From: Paracoccus indicus | GTDB lineage: Bacteria; Pseudomonadota; Alphaproteobacteria; Rhodobacterales; Rhodobacteraceae | Assembly: GCF_003056335.1 (NCBI RefSeq) | Contig: NZ_PYWA01000001.1 | Coordinates: 496,001-560,000, forward strand | Direction of reading: 5' to 3' | DNA length: 64,000 bases | In this document: positions 25,154 through 34,649 of the stretch, piece by piece | Numbering within the stretch: the stretch's first letter is position 1 | Layout of the letters: every line of letters starts with the position of its first letter | Made by a program: the position numbers and the translations under genes | Notes under the pieces: model-generated | Databases searched by the model: none | Told to the model about the DNA's origin: nothing | The model's input: the letters and a program-made list of their open reading frames with translations, nothing else

Positions 25154-27016
25154 ATGCGGGCATATATTAGGGCAGTTCTGGTCGCCTCGACGGCGCTGGT
25201 CGGGACGGGGGCGGCACTGGCGCAATCCTCGTCGCCGTTTTCGGGGTTGTTCGGCGGCAGCAGCCAGGCCGAGGGGCCGGTCACGCTGGACATCCAGGTG
25301 GCGGGCAATGAAGACGGGCTGGACGACAAGATCCGCGCGACCTCGCTGGTGGCAGGCGCCCTGAAAGAGGATCGCACCACCGGCCAGGACGTGCTGGCCG
25401 CCGCGCGGGGCGATTACGCCCGCATCCTGGGCCTGCTGTATGACGAGGGCTATTACGACGGCAGCGTGAACATCATGCTGGACGGGGTCGAGGCATCCGA
25501 GGTGGCGCCGCTGGACGCCCCCGACGTCGTGCGCCAGGTGACCGTCAGCGTGAACCCGGGCCGGATCTTCCGCTTTTCGCGCGCCCAGATCGCCCCCGTC
25601 GCCCCCGAAAGCGAGATCCCCTCGGATTACGCCGTGAACAAGGTTGCAGGCACCGGCGTCATGCGCAGCGCCGCCGTGGCGGGCGTCGAGGGGTGGCGCA
25701 ACTATGGCCACGCCAAGGCCGATGTCGGCGGGCAGGAGATCATCGCCGATCACGACACCCGCCGCGTCGACAGCCGCATCGCGCTGGACCCCGGCCCCGC
25801 CGTCAGTTTCGGCCGGATGACGGTCGCGGGCAACCAGCGCCTGAACGAACGCCGCCTGCGCAAGATCGCGGGCTTTCCCGAAGGCGAACGCTTCGACCCC
25901 GAGGAACTGGACACCGTCCGCAAGCGCCTGCGCCGCAGCGGCGTGTTTTCCGCCATCACCCTGCAGGAATCCGATGATCTGAACGCCGACAATTCCATGG
26001 ACGTGGACCTGACGGTGGTGGAACAGAAACCCCGCCGCTTCGGCGCGGGGTTCGAGGTCTCGAACGTCGACGGGGTGCTGCTGTCGGCCTATTGGATGCA
26101 TCGCAACCTGCTGGGCGGCGGCGAGCGGCTGCGCGTGGATGCCAAGGTCAAGGACATCGGGTCCCAGACCAGCGACCGCGACGACGAGGTGACGATCCGG
26201 CTGGACCGACCCGCCACGCTGACCGCCGATACCACCGCCTTCGTCGAGATCGAGGCCGCCCGCATGCGCGAGGAGGATTACGACGAGGATCGCGCCAGCA
26301 TCGGCATCGGCCTGGAGCATATCTTCAACGACCAGCTGACCGCCGACACCGAGCTGGAATACCAGTATTCCCGCGTCTTCGATGCCAATGGCCAGACCGA
26401 CTTCAAGGTGCTTGCCCTGCCAAGCGAGATTGTCTGGGACAAGCGCGAGGAACCCAACAACGCCAAGCGCGGCTTCTATCTGTCGGGCGACCTGACCCCC
26501 TTCGTGGGCTTCGGCGACACCGGGTCGGGGGCGCAGCTGCTGGGCGAGGGGCGTGTCTTCAGGTCCTTCGGCGAGTATGACAAGTTCACGCTGGCCGGGC
26601 GCGCCCGCGCCGGCACCATCCTTGGCAGCGATATCGAGGAGACGCCGCGCAACTACCTGTTCTTCTCGGGCGGGGGCGGGACCGTGCGCGGCCATCCCTA
26701 CCAGGAACTGGGCGTCAACGCGATCGCGGGTCCCGACGGCGGCACCATCAAGACCGGTGGCATGAGCGTGGCGAACGCCACCGCGGAAATCCGCTATCAG
26801 GTGCGCGAAAAGATCGGGCTGGTCACATTCGTGGACTATGGCCAGGTCTGGACCGAGGGCAGCTTCGGCGGCGACAGCGGCAGCCATTCGGGCGCGGGCA
26901 TCGGGGTGCGATACGACACGCCTGTCGGACCCTTGCGTTTCGACGTCGCCGCCCCGGTCAGCGGCGATGACGACAACGGCGTTCAATTCTATCTTGGTCT
27001 GGGGCAGGCATTCTGA
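25154..27016 (+). CDS. tamA: TamA-like outer-membrane assembly protein (BamA superfamily)
   Basis: This 620-residue protein has a signal peptide (cleavage near GAALAQSS), three POTRA-like periplasmic domains (about residues 35-330; VTVAGNQRLNERRLRKIAGFPEG is in the third) and a C-terminal 16-stranded beta-barrel (about 330-620). GGGGTVRGHPYQELG contains the conserved VRGxxxxE-type motif of the L6 loop, and the protein ends in Phe, as barrel substrates do. ATG 25154 is preferred to the upstream GTG 25124 because it opens the signal peptide. The stop overlaps the tamB start, so the two are coupled. Confidence 0.9.
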   Translation: MRAYIRAVLVASTALVGTGAALAQSSSPFSGLFGGSSQAEGPVTLDIQVAGNEDGLDDKIRATSLVAGALKEDRTTGQDVLAAARGDYARILGLLYDEGYYDGSVNIMLDGVEASEVAPLDAPDVVRQVTVSVNPGRIFRFSRAQIAPVAPESEIPSDYAVNKVAGTGVMRSAAVAGVEGWRNYGHAKADVGGQEIIADHDTRRVDSRIALDPGPAVSFGRMTVAGNQRLNERRLRKIAGFPEGERFDPEELDTVRKRLRRSGVFSAITLQESDDLNADNSMDVDLTVVEQKPRRFGAGFEVSNVDGVLLSAYWMHRNLLGGGERLRVDAKVKDIGSQTSDRDDEVTIRLDRPATLTADTTAFVEIEAARMREEDYDEDRASIGIGLEHIFNDQLTADTELEYQYSRVFDANGQTDFKVLALPSEIVWDKREEPNNAKRGFYLSGDLTPFVGFGDTGSGAQLLGEGRVFRSFGEYDKFTLAGRARAGTILGSDIEETPRNYLFFSGGGGTVRGHPYQELGVNAIAGPDGGTIKTGGMSVANATAEIRYQVREKIGLVTFVDYGQVWTEGSFGGDSGSHSGAGIGVRYDTPVGPLRFDVAAPVSGDDDNGVQFYLGLGQAF

Positions 27017-30000
27017 TGCGCAAGTTCTTCATCATCCTCTTTGCCCTGCTGTTCCCCCTGGCCGTCATGGCCCAGAGCGTCACCGAGATCTCCGAGGAGG
27101 TCGATGACGACAAGGGCTTCCTGACCAACCTGCTGGAAAAGAACCTCTCGGGCGAGGGGCGTCAGGTCCTGATCGACGGCTTCGAAGGGGCGCTATCGTC
27201 CCGCGCCACCTTCCGGCAGATCCAGATCCTGGATGCCGACGGTGCTTGGCTTACGCTGAAGAACGGCGCGATCCAGTGGAACCGCTCGGCGCTGCTGCGC
27301 CGCCGGGTCGAGATCGCCGAGCTTTCGGCCGAGGAGATCCTGCTGCCGCGCCTGCCCCAGGGCGGCGAGGCCGACGTGCAGGCCGAGGCGCCGGTCTTTG
27401 CCCTGCCCGAACTGCCGGTGTCCCTGACCATCGAGAAGATCGAAGCCAATCGGGTCGAATTGGGCGAACCCGTGATCGGCGTGGAAGGCGCGCTCAGCGT
27501 CACGGGCGGCCTGTCGCTGGAGGGCGGCGAGGGCAAGGCCCAGCTGACCATCGATCGGCTTGACGGGCCGCGCGGCGAATTCGTGCTGGACGCGGGCTAT
27601 TCCAACGAAACCAAGGTCCTGAGCCTGAACCTGGGGCTGGACGAGGCCCGCGACGGCATTCTGGTCAACCTCGCAAACATCCACGACCATCCCGCCGTCA
27701 CCGCCCAGATCAGCGGCGAGGGCGAGTTGCGCGATTTCGCCGCCGACATCCGCTTGGCGACCGATGGCACGCAGCGCATCACCGGCCGCGTCAGCGCCAA
27801 TGGCGAACAGAAGAACGGCGCCGAGGGGACGGCCTTCCGCTTCCAGCTGGGGGGCGATGTGGCCACCCTACTGGCGCCCGAGAACCGCGCCTTCTTCGGC
27901 AAGAACACGCAGGTGCTGGCAGAAGGCTGGCGGGCCGAAACGGGGCGTCTTGAAATCCCCAACCTGGATATCAGCACCGAGGCGCTGCGCATTCAGGGCG
28001 GCCTGTCCACCAACGACAAATCCGCGCCTGAAACCGCGCGGCTGCTGGTGATGCTGGGTCGCGATGCGGAAGCCGATCAGATCCCCGTGCAGATGCCCTT
28101 TGCAGGCCCCGATGCGACGGTGGAAAGCGGGCGTCTGACGCTGGATTACGATGCCGCCGAAGGTCAGGGCTGGGTGCTGGACGGTCGCGTCGGCGCGCTG
28201 GACACGGGGCAGGTCCAGCTGGGGGCCGTCGATCTGTCGGGCAAGGGTGCCGTGGTCCTGACCGATGGCGCCCTGTCCGAGGTGACCGGCGCGCTGGATT
28301 TCGCCGCCCGCAACCTCGGCTTCGACGACGCGGGCCTTGCGCAGGCCATCGGTCGCCAGATCGAGGGCACGGCGGATTTCAACTTTACCCCCGGCAATGC
28401 GATCGACATCTCGGACGTGCGGATCGATGGGTCGGATTACGGTCTGAACGGCAACTTCCTGGTCGCGGGCCTGTCCAGCGGCATCACGCTGTCGGTGGAT
28501 GCCGATGCCCGCTATGCCGATCTGGGGCGCCTGTCGACGCTGGCGGGGCGGCCCATGTCGGGTCAGGCGGATGCCTCGGTCCTTGGCTATTACACGCTTT
28601 TGAACCAAAGCTTCGACATCGACGCGCAGGTGGTCGGTAATGATATCGCGGTCGATGTGCCGCAGGCCGACCGCATGCTGGAGGGGCGCTCCACCATCGA
28701 CCTAAAGGCCCGCCGCGACGAGGTCGGGATCGAGATCGAGGATTTCGCCATCAACGCCAAGCGCCTGACCGCCACCGCGCAGGGTCTGGTCAGCAGCCTG
28801 TCCAGCGACCTGACGGCGCAGATCTCGATGCCCTCGCTGTCGGACGCGGACCCCGCCTATGGCGGATCGCTGGAGGCCGAGGCCAAGCTGAACGGCCCGC
28901 AGGGTCAGCGCCGCCTGACCCTCAGCGGTCTGGCGCAGGATCTGCAGATCGGGATCGAGGCGCTGGACAACGCGCTGTCGGGGCAGACCAACCTGACCGC
29001 CATCGCCGCGGAAACCGAAGCAGGCTATCAGCTGGAGACCTTCCAGCTGGCCAACCCCCAGCTGAGCGCAGAGGCCGAGGGCAGCTTCGCCCAAGGCGCG
29101 CTGGATGCGGTCGCCAGCTTCGACCTGGTGGACCTGTCGGCGATCAAGCCCGAATGGTCGGGCAATTTCGCCGCCAAGGCCACGCTGTCCGAAGATGAGG
29201 GCACGCGCCGGATCGCCGTGACCGGCATGGGCCAGGATCTGTCGCTCGGTCAGTCGGGTGTCGATGGCGCGCTGACCGGCACCACCCGCCTGGCCGTCAA
29301 CGCCATCGAAAAGGACGGCGTGATCACCATTCAGGATGGCTCGTTGGAAAACGACCAGATGAGCGCGAACCTGCAGGGCACCTATGGGCAGGGCGTCACG
29401 GATATCAGCGGCGATGTCGATGTCGCCTCGTTGGCGCCCTTCGGACCAGGCTGGCGCGGGACGCTGACGGCCGAGGGCAGCTTCCGCGAGGCGGGCGACG
29501 GCATCCGCCGGTTGGAGCTGACGGGCACGGGCCGCGATTTGTCCTTTGGTCAGGCGCAGGTCGATGGCGCGCTTGCGGGCGAAACCCGCCTTGCCGTCAC
29601 CGGCACCGAACAGGATGGCATCTTCACCATCCAGAACGCGCAGATCGAAAACCCCCGCCTCAGCGCCGAGGCCACGGGCCAGGTCGGTGCGGGCGCGACG
29701 GATGTCACCGCCACCGTGAACGCCAGCGACCTGCGCTTTGTCGGCAATGGCATCCGCGGTGCGGTGAATGCCGATGCGCGGATCACCGATGACGGCACCA
29801 CGCGACGGGTCACCGCCAATGGCACGGCCAACGGTCTGGCCGTCGGTCAGCCCAAAGTCGATCCGGTCTTGGCGGGCACCACCCGCTTCGATCTGGCCGC
29901 CAGCATGGACGCTCAGGGCCTTTCGGTTCAGCGTCTGGATGTCCGGAACCCGCAGATCACGGTGAATGCCGATGGATCGCCCGCACAAGGCATCAACCTA

Positions 30001-31494
30001 GATGCGCGGCTGGCCAATCTGGGCCTGATCGTCCCCGAGTTTCCGGGCCCCGTGACGGTCGCGGGCACCCTGCGTGAGGAAGGGGCCAATCTCGCCATGG
30101 ACCTGCGCGCCACGGCGCCCGGGGATGCCGATCTGCGGATCGTCGGGACGGCGGCGCGTGACGGATCGGACATGGATGTCGCCATCACCGGCAGCGCCGA
30201 TTCCGCCCTTGCCAACAGCAGCCTTCGCACGCGCAGCGTCTCGGGCCCGCTGGCGATCGATCTGCGGATCGACGGGCAGCCCTCGTTGCAGGGGCTGGCC
30301 GGGCAGGTGCGGTTGCAGAACGGCCAGATGGCCGATCCTGGGTTGGGTCTGCGGCTGGACGGGATCAATGTCACCGCCGATTTCAACAACGGTCGTATCA
30401 ACGTCGATGGGACCTCGAACGTGGCGGCGGGGGGCAACCTGTCGCTGCGCGGTCCGGTCGATCTGTCGAACCGGACCGTCGATATCGCCATCGGCCTGAA
30501 CGAGGTCGTGCTGCGGGACCCGAACCTCTATGAAACCAATTTGACGGGCAACATGCGCATCGCGGGGTCGATGGTGGCGGGGCCGCTGGTGTCGGGCCGC
30601 ATCGATCTGGGCCTGACCGAGATCCGCATCCCTTCGACAGGTCTGGGCGGGGCCAAGGCCATTCCCGACATCCGCCACGTCGGCAGCCAGCGTCCGCCGG
30701 TTCGCGCGACACGGGCGCGGGCGGGGTTGGAAGGCTATCCCAGCCAGGCCGCCAAGGATGCCGGTCTGGCGGGGCCGCCCGCAACGCCGCCTGCCAATCC
30801 GCCGCGGCTGGATCTGGTCATCAATGCGCCGAACCGCGTCTTCATCCGCGGGCGGGGGATCGATGCGGAACTGGGCGGCGGTTTCCAGATCACCGGAACC
30901 CCGCGCAACGTGATCCCCATCGGCAACCTGGAACTGATCCGGGGCCGGGTCGATCTGCTGGGCAACCGCTTTGACCTGACCGAGGGGCTGGTCGAACTGC
31001 AGGGCAGCCTGATCCCCGTGATCCGCCTTGTGGCCGAGACCGAGCGTGACGGCATCACCACCCGCATCATCATCGACGGAGAGGTCCGCGACCCCGAGAT
31101 CACCTTCGAATCCTCGCCCGAACTGCCGCAGGAGGAGGTGCTGTCGCAGCTGCTCTTCGGTCGCGGATTGGACAGCATCAGCCCGCTTCAGGCAGCGCAG
31201 CTGGCCAATGCCATCGCGGTGCTGGCTGGCAAGGGGGGTGACGGGATCATCGCAAACCTGCGTGAAAGCGCGGGCCTCGACGATCTGGACCTGACGACGG
31301 ATGACGAGGGCAATGTCCAGCTGCGGGCGGGGCGTTACCTGTCCGAGAACGTCTATTCGGACGTCTCGATCGGGGAAGGCGGCAAGACCTCGATCAACCT
31401 GAACCTGGATATCACCAAGTCGCTGCGGGCGCGGGGATCGGTCGGCAGCGACGGGTCGTCTTCGCTTGGGGTGTTCTTCGAGCGTGATTACTGA
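27016..31494 (+). CDS. tamB: TamB-like translocation/lipid-transfer protein
   Basis: This 1492-residue AsmA-like protein spans the periplasm and partners TamA. It has one N-terminal membrane helix (about residues 3-19), a long beta-rich groove (about 40-1280) and a C-terminal TamB domain (DUF490) with NLELIRGRVDLLGNRFDL, PELPQEEVLSQLLFGRG and a C-terminal Phe-Glu-Arg-Asp-Tyr ending typical of the family. The central region holds four 99-residue repeats. Recent work on the family links TamB to phospholipid movement, besides autotransporter assembly. The length is a little above E. coli TamB (about 1259). Confidence 0.9.
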   Translation: MRKFFIILFALLFPLAVMAQSVTEISEEVDDDKGFLTNLLEKNLSGEGRQVLIDGFEGALSSRATFRQIQILDADGAWLTLKNGAIQWNRSALLRRRVEIAELSAEEILLPRLPQGGEADVQAEAPVFALPELPVSLTIEKIEANRVELGEPVIGVEGALSVTGGLSLEGGEGKAQLTIDRLDGPRGEFVLDAGYSNETKVLSLNLGLDEARDGILVNLANIHDHPAVTAQISGEGELRDFAADIRLATDGTQRITGRVSANGEQKNGAEGTAFRFQLGGDVATLLAPENRAFFGKNTQVLAEGWRAETGRLEIPNLDISTEALRIQGGLSTNDKSAPETARLLVMLGRDAEADQIPVQMPFAGPDATVESGRLTLDYDAAEGQGWVLDGRVGALDTGQVQLGAVDLSGKGAVVLTDGALSEVTGALDFAARNLGFDDAGLAQAIGRQIEGTADFNFTPGNAIDISDVRIDGSDYGLNGNFLVAGLSSGITLSVDADARYADLGRLSTLAGRPMSGQADASVLGYYTLLNQSFDIDAQVVGNDIAVDVPQADRMLEGRSTIDLKARRDEVGIEIEDFAINAKRLTATAQGLVSSLSSDLTAQISMPSLSDADPAYGGSLEAEAKLNGPQGQRRLTLSGLAQDLQIGIEALDNALSGQTNLTAIAAETEAGYQLETFQLANPQLSAEAEGSFAQGALDAVASFDLVDLSAIKPEWSGNFAAKATLSEDEGTRRIAVTGMGQDLSLGQSGVDGALTGTTRLAVNAIEKDGVITIQDGSLENDQMSANLQGTYGQGVTDISGDVDVASLAPFGPGWRGTLTAEGSFREAGDGIRRLELTGTGRDLSFGQAQVDGALAGETRLAVTGTEQDGIFTIQNAQIENPRLSAEATGQVGAGATDVTATVNASDLRFVGNGIRGAVNADARITDDGTTRRVTANGTANGLAVGQPKVDPVLAGTTRFDLAASMDAQGLSVQRLDVRNPQITVNADGSPAQGINLDARLANLGLIVPEFPGPVTVAGTLREEGANLAMDLRATAPGDADLRIVGTAARDGSDMDVAITGSADSALANSSLRTRSVSGPLAIDLRIDGQPSLQGLAGQVRLQNGQMADPGLGLRLDGINVTADFNNGRINVDGTSNVAAGGNLSLRGPVDLSNRTVDIAIGLNEVVLRDPNLYETNLTGNMRIAGSMVAGPLVSGRIDLGLTEIRIPSTGLGGAKAIPDIRHVGSQRPPVRATRARAGLEGYPSQAAKDAGLAGPPATPPANPPRLDLVINAPNRVFIRGRGIDAELGGGFQITGTPRNVIPIGNLELIRGRVDLLGNRFDLTEGLVELQGSLIPVIRLVAETERDGITTRIIIDGEVRDPEITFESSPELPQEEVLSQLLFGRGLDSISPLQAAQLANAIAVLAGKGGDGIIANLRESAGLDDLDLTTDDEGNVQLRAGRYLSENVYSDVSIGEGGKTSINLNLDITKSLRARGSVGSDGSSSLGVFFERDY
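28927..30117 (+). repeat. four tandem ~300-bp repeats inside tamB
   Basis: Units start at 28927, 29224, 29524 and 29821, spaced 297, 300 and 297 bp (99-100 codons). Each begins with a G-x-x-x-x-L-x-x-G pattern (such as GMGQDLSLGQ and GTGRDLSFGQ) and then a DGALxGxTRLAV-like segment. Units 2 and 3 are the closest to each other. They are protein-level duplications lengthening the TamB groove. Confidence 0.7.
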
Positions 31495-31513
31495 TCCCGC
31501 CGACAGCGCATGG

Positions 31514-31546
31514 AAAAGGCCCGCAGCATCGCGTTGCGGGCCTTTT
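31514..31546. terminator. bidirectional terminator between tamB and the PAS-protein gene
   Basis: AAAAGGCCCGCA (31514-31525) pairs perfectly with TGCGGGCCTTTT (31535-31546) around a 9-base loop. The stem carries A-runs and T-runs at its base, so it can work for tamB (plus) and for the gene ending at 31558 (minus). Confidence 0.85.
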
Positions 31547-31557
31547 CGTGTCAACGG

Positions 31558-33165
31558 TCAGCGGGCGCTGACCGCATCCTGCATGTCCGGGTCGCCCTGC
31601 CCCAATGTCAGCGGCTGGCCCGAGCCGACACGAAAGCGCAGCATCCTGCGACCGCCCGTCAGGGGGCTGACCGTCCATCCCAGCAGTTGCCCGTGGGGGC
31701 CGGCCATGGCGCCGCTGACATCGGACGGGCAGCGCGGCTGCAGCAGGGCATCGCGCAGGGCGGCAAAGCCGGGACCCGTCGTGTCGCCATCATGCCACGA
31801 GGCGATCGCCTCGGAGAGGTTCGTGGCGGGTCGCTGCCACAGGTCGCGATAGACCTGGTTGTCCAGCAGCAGCTTGCCGTCGGGCGCAAAGACCGCCAGC
31901 GCGTCGTCCAGCGCGTCCAGCACATGCGACCCCAGCAGCAGGTCGGCGCGGAACTTGCGCGTCAGCGACATTTCCGAGGTGATGTTCTCGAAGAGGAACG
32001 CCACCGCGCCGTCGGGATGCGGGCGCCCCGTCACGCGATAGGTCTGGCCGCCGGGAAGCGACCATGTCTCGACATGGTGGCCGGTGGCGGCGGCGCTTTC
32101 GAGGTTGGCCATGTGCTGGCGCCAGCTGCGGTAGTCCTTGGGCTCGGGCACCATGCGCTGTTCGCGCAGCTGGTCGAGGAAATCGAACAGCGTCGGGCGC
32201 GCCGTCAGAAAGCCCGTGGGCAGCCGCGTCAGGTCGATCAGCGAGGGGTTGAACAGCTGCAGCTTGCGGCTCTGATCGAAGATCGCCAGGCCGATGGGCA
32301 GATCGGCGAAGGTCTTTGTCAGCGTCTGGACGAATTCGCGCAGGGACCGTTCCGCGCGGACGGCGGCATCCGCGGGCAGTGCGAACATCATCAGCTGATC
32401 GCCCATGCGGTGGCTGTGGCAATCGTACCAGGACACGATGCCCTTGTCCTCCAATGCGGCGCGGCGGGTGCCGTGGCCTGCACCGGGCACGGGGCGCGGC
32501 GTGTCCAGCAGCTTGGGCAGGGGCCAGCCGAGCGCACCTTCGCTGCGCGCCTCGGCCCGGCGCAGATAGGCGGCATTGGCCCAGGTCACGCGGTCTTCCT
32601 GATCCAGCCGCCAGACCAGCATCGGCGTCTGGTCCAAGGCGCCGCGCAGCAGGTGCAGCTCCTCCTCCATCGCCTGCAGGGACATGGAATCGACGACGGT
32701 GCCGCAATGCTGGGACTGGGGGTCGGTGATGGTGACGCGCCACAGGTGGTCGCCCAGATCCTCGGCCAGCAGGCGCAGGGTGGCGCTGCCTTGGCCCTGC
32801 TGACCCAACAGCTCGACCTGGCCAAGGTGGGACAGCTGCGACAGCTGTTCGGCGGCATGGCCGAAGCGCGGTCCGACCCATTGCATCAGCCGCAGCCAGT
32901 CGTCGTCAGGCACGGCCACCCGGTCCAGAAGCGCGCGGGCAGGGGGCGTGGCATCCACCAGCGCATTGCCGCGAAACAGGAAGACCACCGGCTGGACCTG
33001 ACCGTCCAAGGCCGCGGACTTGCCACCCCTGCCCTGCCCTTGCCCCAGCCCGGGACCGCGCCGATCCCACATCCGGATCAGCGCCACTGCCAGCAGGACG
33101 GATGCCGTCCCGCAGAAAAGCGCCGTCAGAACCAGTTGTGCACCCTGCATATCCACAAGAACCAT
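31558..33165 (-). CDS. multi-PAS protein beside regB (DivL-like candidate)
   Basis: This 535-residue protein has an N-terminal membrane helix (about residues 9-30), a low-complexity GQGQGRG linker and then three PAS-type domains: about 170-270 (LDQTPMLVWRLDQEDRVTWANA), 285-400 (IGLAIFDQSRKLQLFNP) and 415-500 (ALAVFAPDGKLLLDN). There is no phosphoacceptor His domain or ATPase domain, so it is not a kinase by itself. In some Rhodobacteraceae a PAS-only DivL relative acts on the CckA-ChpT-CtrA phosphorelay; from memory its gene lies close to regBA, which makes DivL a reasonable guess. ATG 33165 sits right behind AAGGGGG, so GTG 33156 or ATG 33150 are also possible starts. Confidence 0.75.
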   Translation of the reverse strand: MVLVDMQGAQLVLTALFCGTASVLLAVALIRMWDRRGPGLGQGQGRGGKSAALDGQVQPVVFLFRGNALVDATPPARALLDRVAVPDDDWLRLMQWVGPRFGHAAEQLSQLSHLGQVELLGQQGQGSATLRLLAEDLGDHLWRVTITDPQSQHCGTVVDSMSLQAMEEELHLLRGALDQTPMLVWRLDQEDRVTWANAAYLRRAEARSEGALGWPLPKLLDTPRPVPGAGHGTRRAALEDKGIVSWYDCHSHRMGDQLMMFALPADAAVRAERSLREFVQTLTKTFADLPIGLAIFDQSRKLQLFNPSLIDLTRLPTGFLTARPTLFDFLDQLREQRMVPEPKDYRSWRQHMANLESAAATGHHVETWSLPGGQTYRVTGRPHPDGAVAFLFENITSEMSLTRKFRADLLLGSHVLDALDDALAVFAPDGKLLLDNQVYRDLWQRPATNLSEAIASWHDGDTTGPGFAALRDALLQPRCPSDVSGAMAGPHGQLLGWTVSPLTGGRRMLRFRVGSGQPLTLGQGDPDMQDAVSAR

Positions 33166-33219
33166 CCCCCTTCATGTCCGATCGAACATAGGGGCGGCGT
33201 GCTTAACAAGCTGTTAAGA

Positions 33220-34557
33220 TCATGACGTGGCGATATGGGGATTTTCCGACAGCGGTGCGCGATCCTCGGATCGGATGCGGTCCAGCGGCCAGCGCACCGA
33301 CACGATGGCGCCCGGTCCGCCGTTTGCGAAGGTCAACCGCGCGCCCGACCGTTCCAGCAACGTCTTCGCGATGAAGAGGCCCAGCCCCATGCCCTCGTAA
33401 CTGCCGCGCTGAACTTCTGATCGGCGGCTGAGATAGGGATCGCCTATCCGCGACAGCAGATGTGGCGGATAGCCGGGGCCGTCGTCGCGCACCGTCACCG
33501 TCAGGGCGTTTGCTGTCACCTGCGTTTCGATCACCACGCGGCTTTCGGCGAAATCGACGGCGTTCTGGATCAGGTTGCGCAGGGCGTGGATGATCGCGGG
33601 ATCGCGGCGGATGACGGGGCCCTCGGCCAAGATCTCGATCACGGGGCCGCGGTCGGCATGGGGGCTGGCGGCATCCTCCAGCACGGCCCGCAGCGGGGCG
33701 GCGCGCATGTGCAGGTCGTCCTTGCCCGCCTGCCCCATGCTGCGAAGAATCCGCGCGCAGCGGTCGGCGGATTCGCGCAAGGCCAAGGCATCCGCATGCA
33801 GGTCGGGATCGTCCTGCAGTTCATCCGCCAACTCGCCCGCGATCAGCTTGATGGTGGCCAGCGGGGTGCCCATTTCATGCGCCGCCGCCGCGACGACCCC
33901 GCCCAGGTGCTGCAGGCGCTGTTCGCGCGACAGGGCCATCTGCGTGGCGAACAGCGCATTGGCCGTGTCCGACAGTTCGGCCGTGACGCGATGCGCATAG
34001 CCCGCGAAGAAGACCACGCCGATGACCAGCGCCACCCAATGGCCGACCTGCAGGATCGGCTCCATCTGCAGGATGTCGCCGTCGGGTTCGCGCAGGGACA
34101 GCCCGAAGACCGCCGCGAAGGAGATTAGCGCCACCGTCGCCAGCCCAAGCGCCATCACCTGCCGTCCGTTCAGCGATGCCGCCGCGATCGTCACGGGCGC
34201 CAGCACCAGCAGCGCGAAGGGATTGGCCATCCCCCCCGTCAGCCACATCAACGCCGAGATCTGCACAAGGTCGAAGCTGAGTTGCAGCACCGCGTGACGC
34301 GGCGACGTCCGCTTGGCGGGACGGAAGAACAGCCAGCAGTTCATGATGATCGAGGTGGCGATCAGCGCGATCACCGGCGCCTTGACGAAGCCCACCCCCA
34401 TGAACCAGGCGACAATGACCGCCGCCATCTGCCCGCCGATCGCGAACCAGCGCAGCAGCACCAGCGTGCGCATGCGGATCGGTTCGGCATTGGGCGCCTC
34501 TGCCAGCGGCATCTGGAAGGGGGATCGGTCATCGGCTTGGGTCGTGTCGGTCATCAT
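33220..34557 (-). CDS. regB: redox-sensing histidine kinase RegB/PrrB
   Basis: This 445-residue inner-membrane kinase responds to the redox state of the quinone pool and phosphorylates RegA. Six predicted membrane helices fill about residues 30-210, and the conserved quinone-site motif GGMANPF lies among them. The phosphoacceptor box AAAAHEMGTPLATIKL and the redox-active cysteine in ADRCARILRSMG follow, then N-box NLIQNAVDFAE and G1 DDGPGYP. All residues known to matter in RegB are present. Two adjacent ATG codons (34557, 34554) follow GGAAGG. It is divergent from senC-regA, the standard arrangement in the family. Confidence 0.95.
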   Translation of the reverse strand: MMTDTTQADDRSPFQMPLAEAPNAEPIRMRTLVLLRWFAIGGQMAAVIVAWFMGVGFVKAPVIALIATSIIMNCWLFFRPAKRTSPRHAVLQLSFDLVQISALMWLTGGMANPFALLVLAPVTIAAASLNGRQVMALGLATVALISFAAVFGLSLREPDGDILQMEPILQVGHWVALVIGVVFFAGYAHRVTAELSDTANALFATQMALSREQRLQHLGGVVAAAAHEMGTPLATIKLIAGELADELQDDPDLHADALALRESADRCARILRSMGQAGKDDLHMRAAPLRAVLEDAASPHADRGPVIEILAEGPVIRRDPAIIHALRNLIQNAVDFAESRVVIETQVTANALTVTVRDDGPGYPPHLLSRIGDPYLSRRSEVQRGSYEGMGLGLFIAKTLLERSGARLTFANGGPGAIVSVRWPLDRIRSEDRAPLSENPHIATS

Positions 34558-34568
34558 CGGCCTTCCGC

Positions 34569-34580
34569 TGCGACGTCGCA
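34569..34580. promoter_or_regulatory. palindrome TGCGACGTCGCA between regB and senC
   Basis: This perfect 12-bp palindrome lies just upstream of the regB start and about 70 bp before senC. It contains GCGAC and GTCGC half-sites resembling the GCGNC/GNCGC halves reported for RegA/PrrA, but with no spacer between them. Autoregulation by RegA is plausible yet unproven. Confidence 0.35.
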
Positions 34581-34649
34581 TGCCTTGATAGACGCGGCGC
34601 AATGGGCGATCAATGCGCGGATTTGACGCCCATTGAACAGGAGGCCGCA

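Noticed and set aside
25118..26986. 622-codon minus-strand frame opposite tamA
   Set aside because: Composition is typical of antisense frames and it opposes a clear outer-membrane protein gene.
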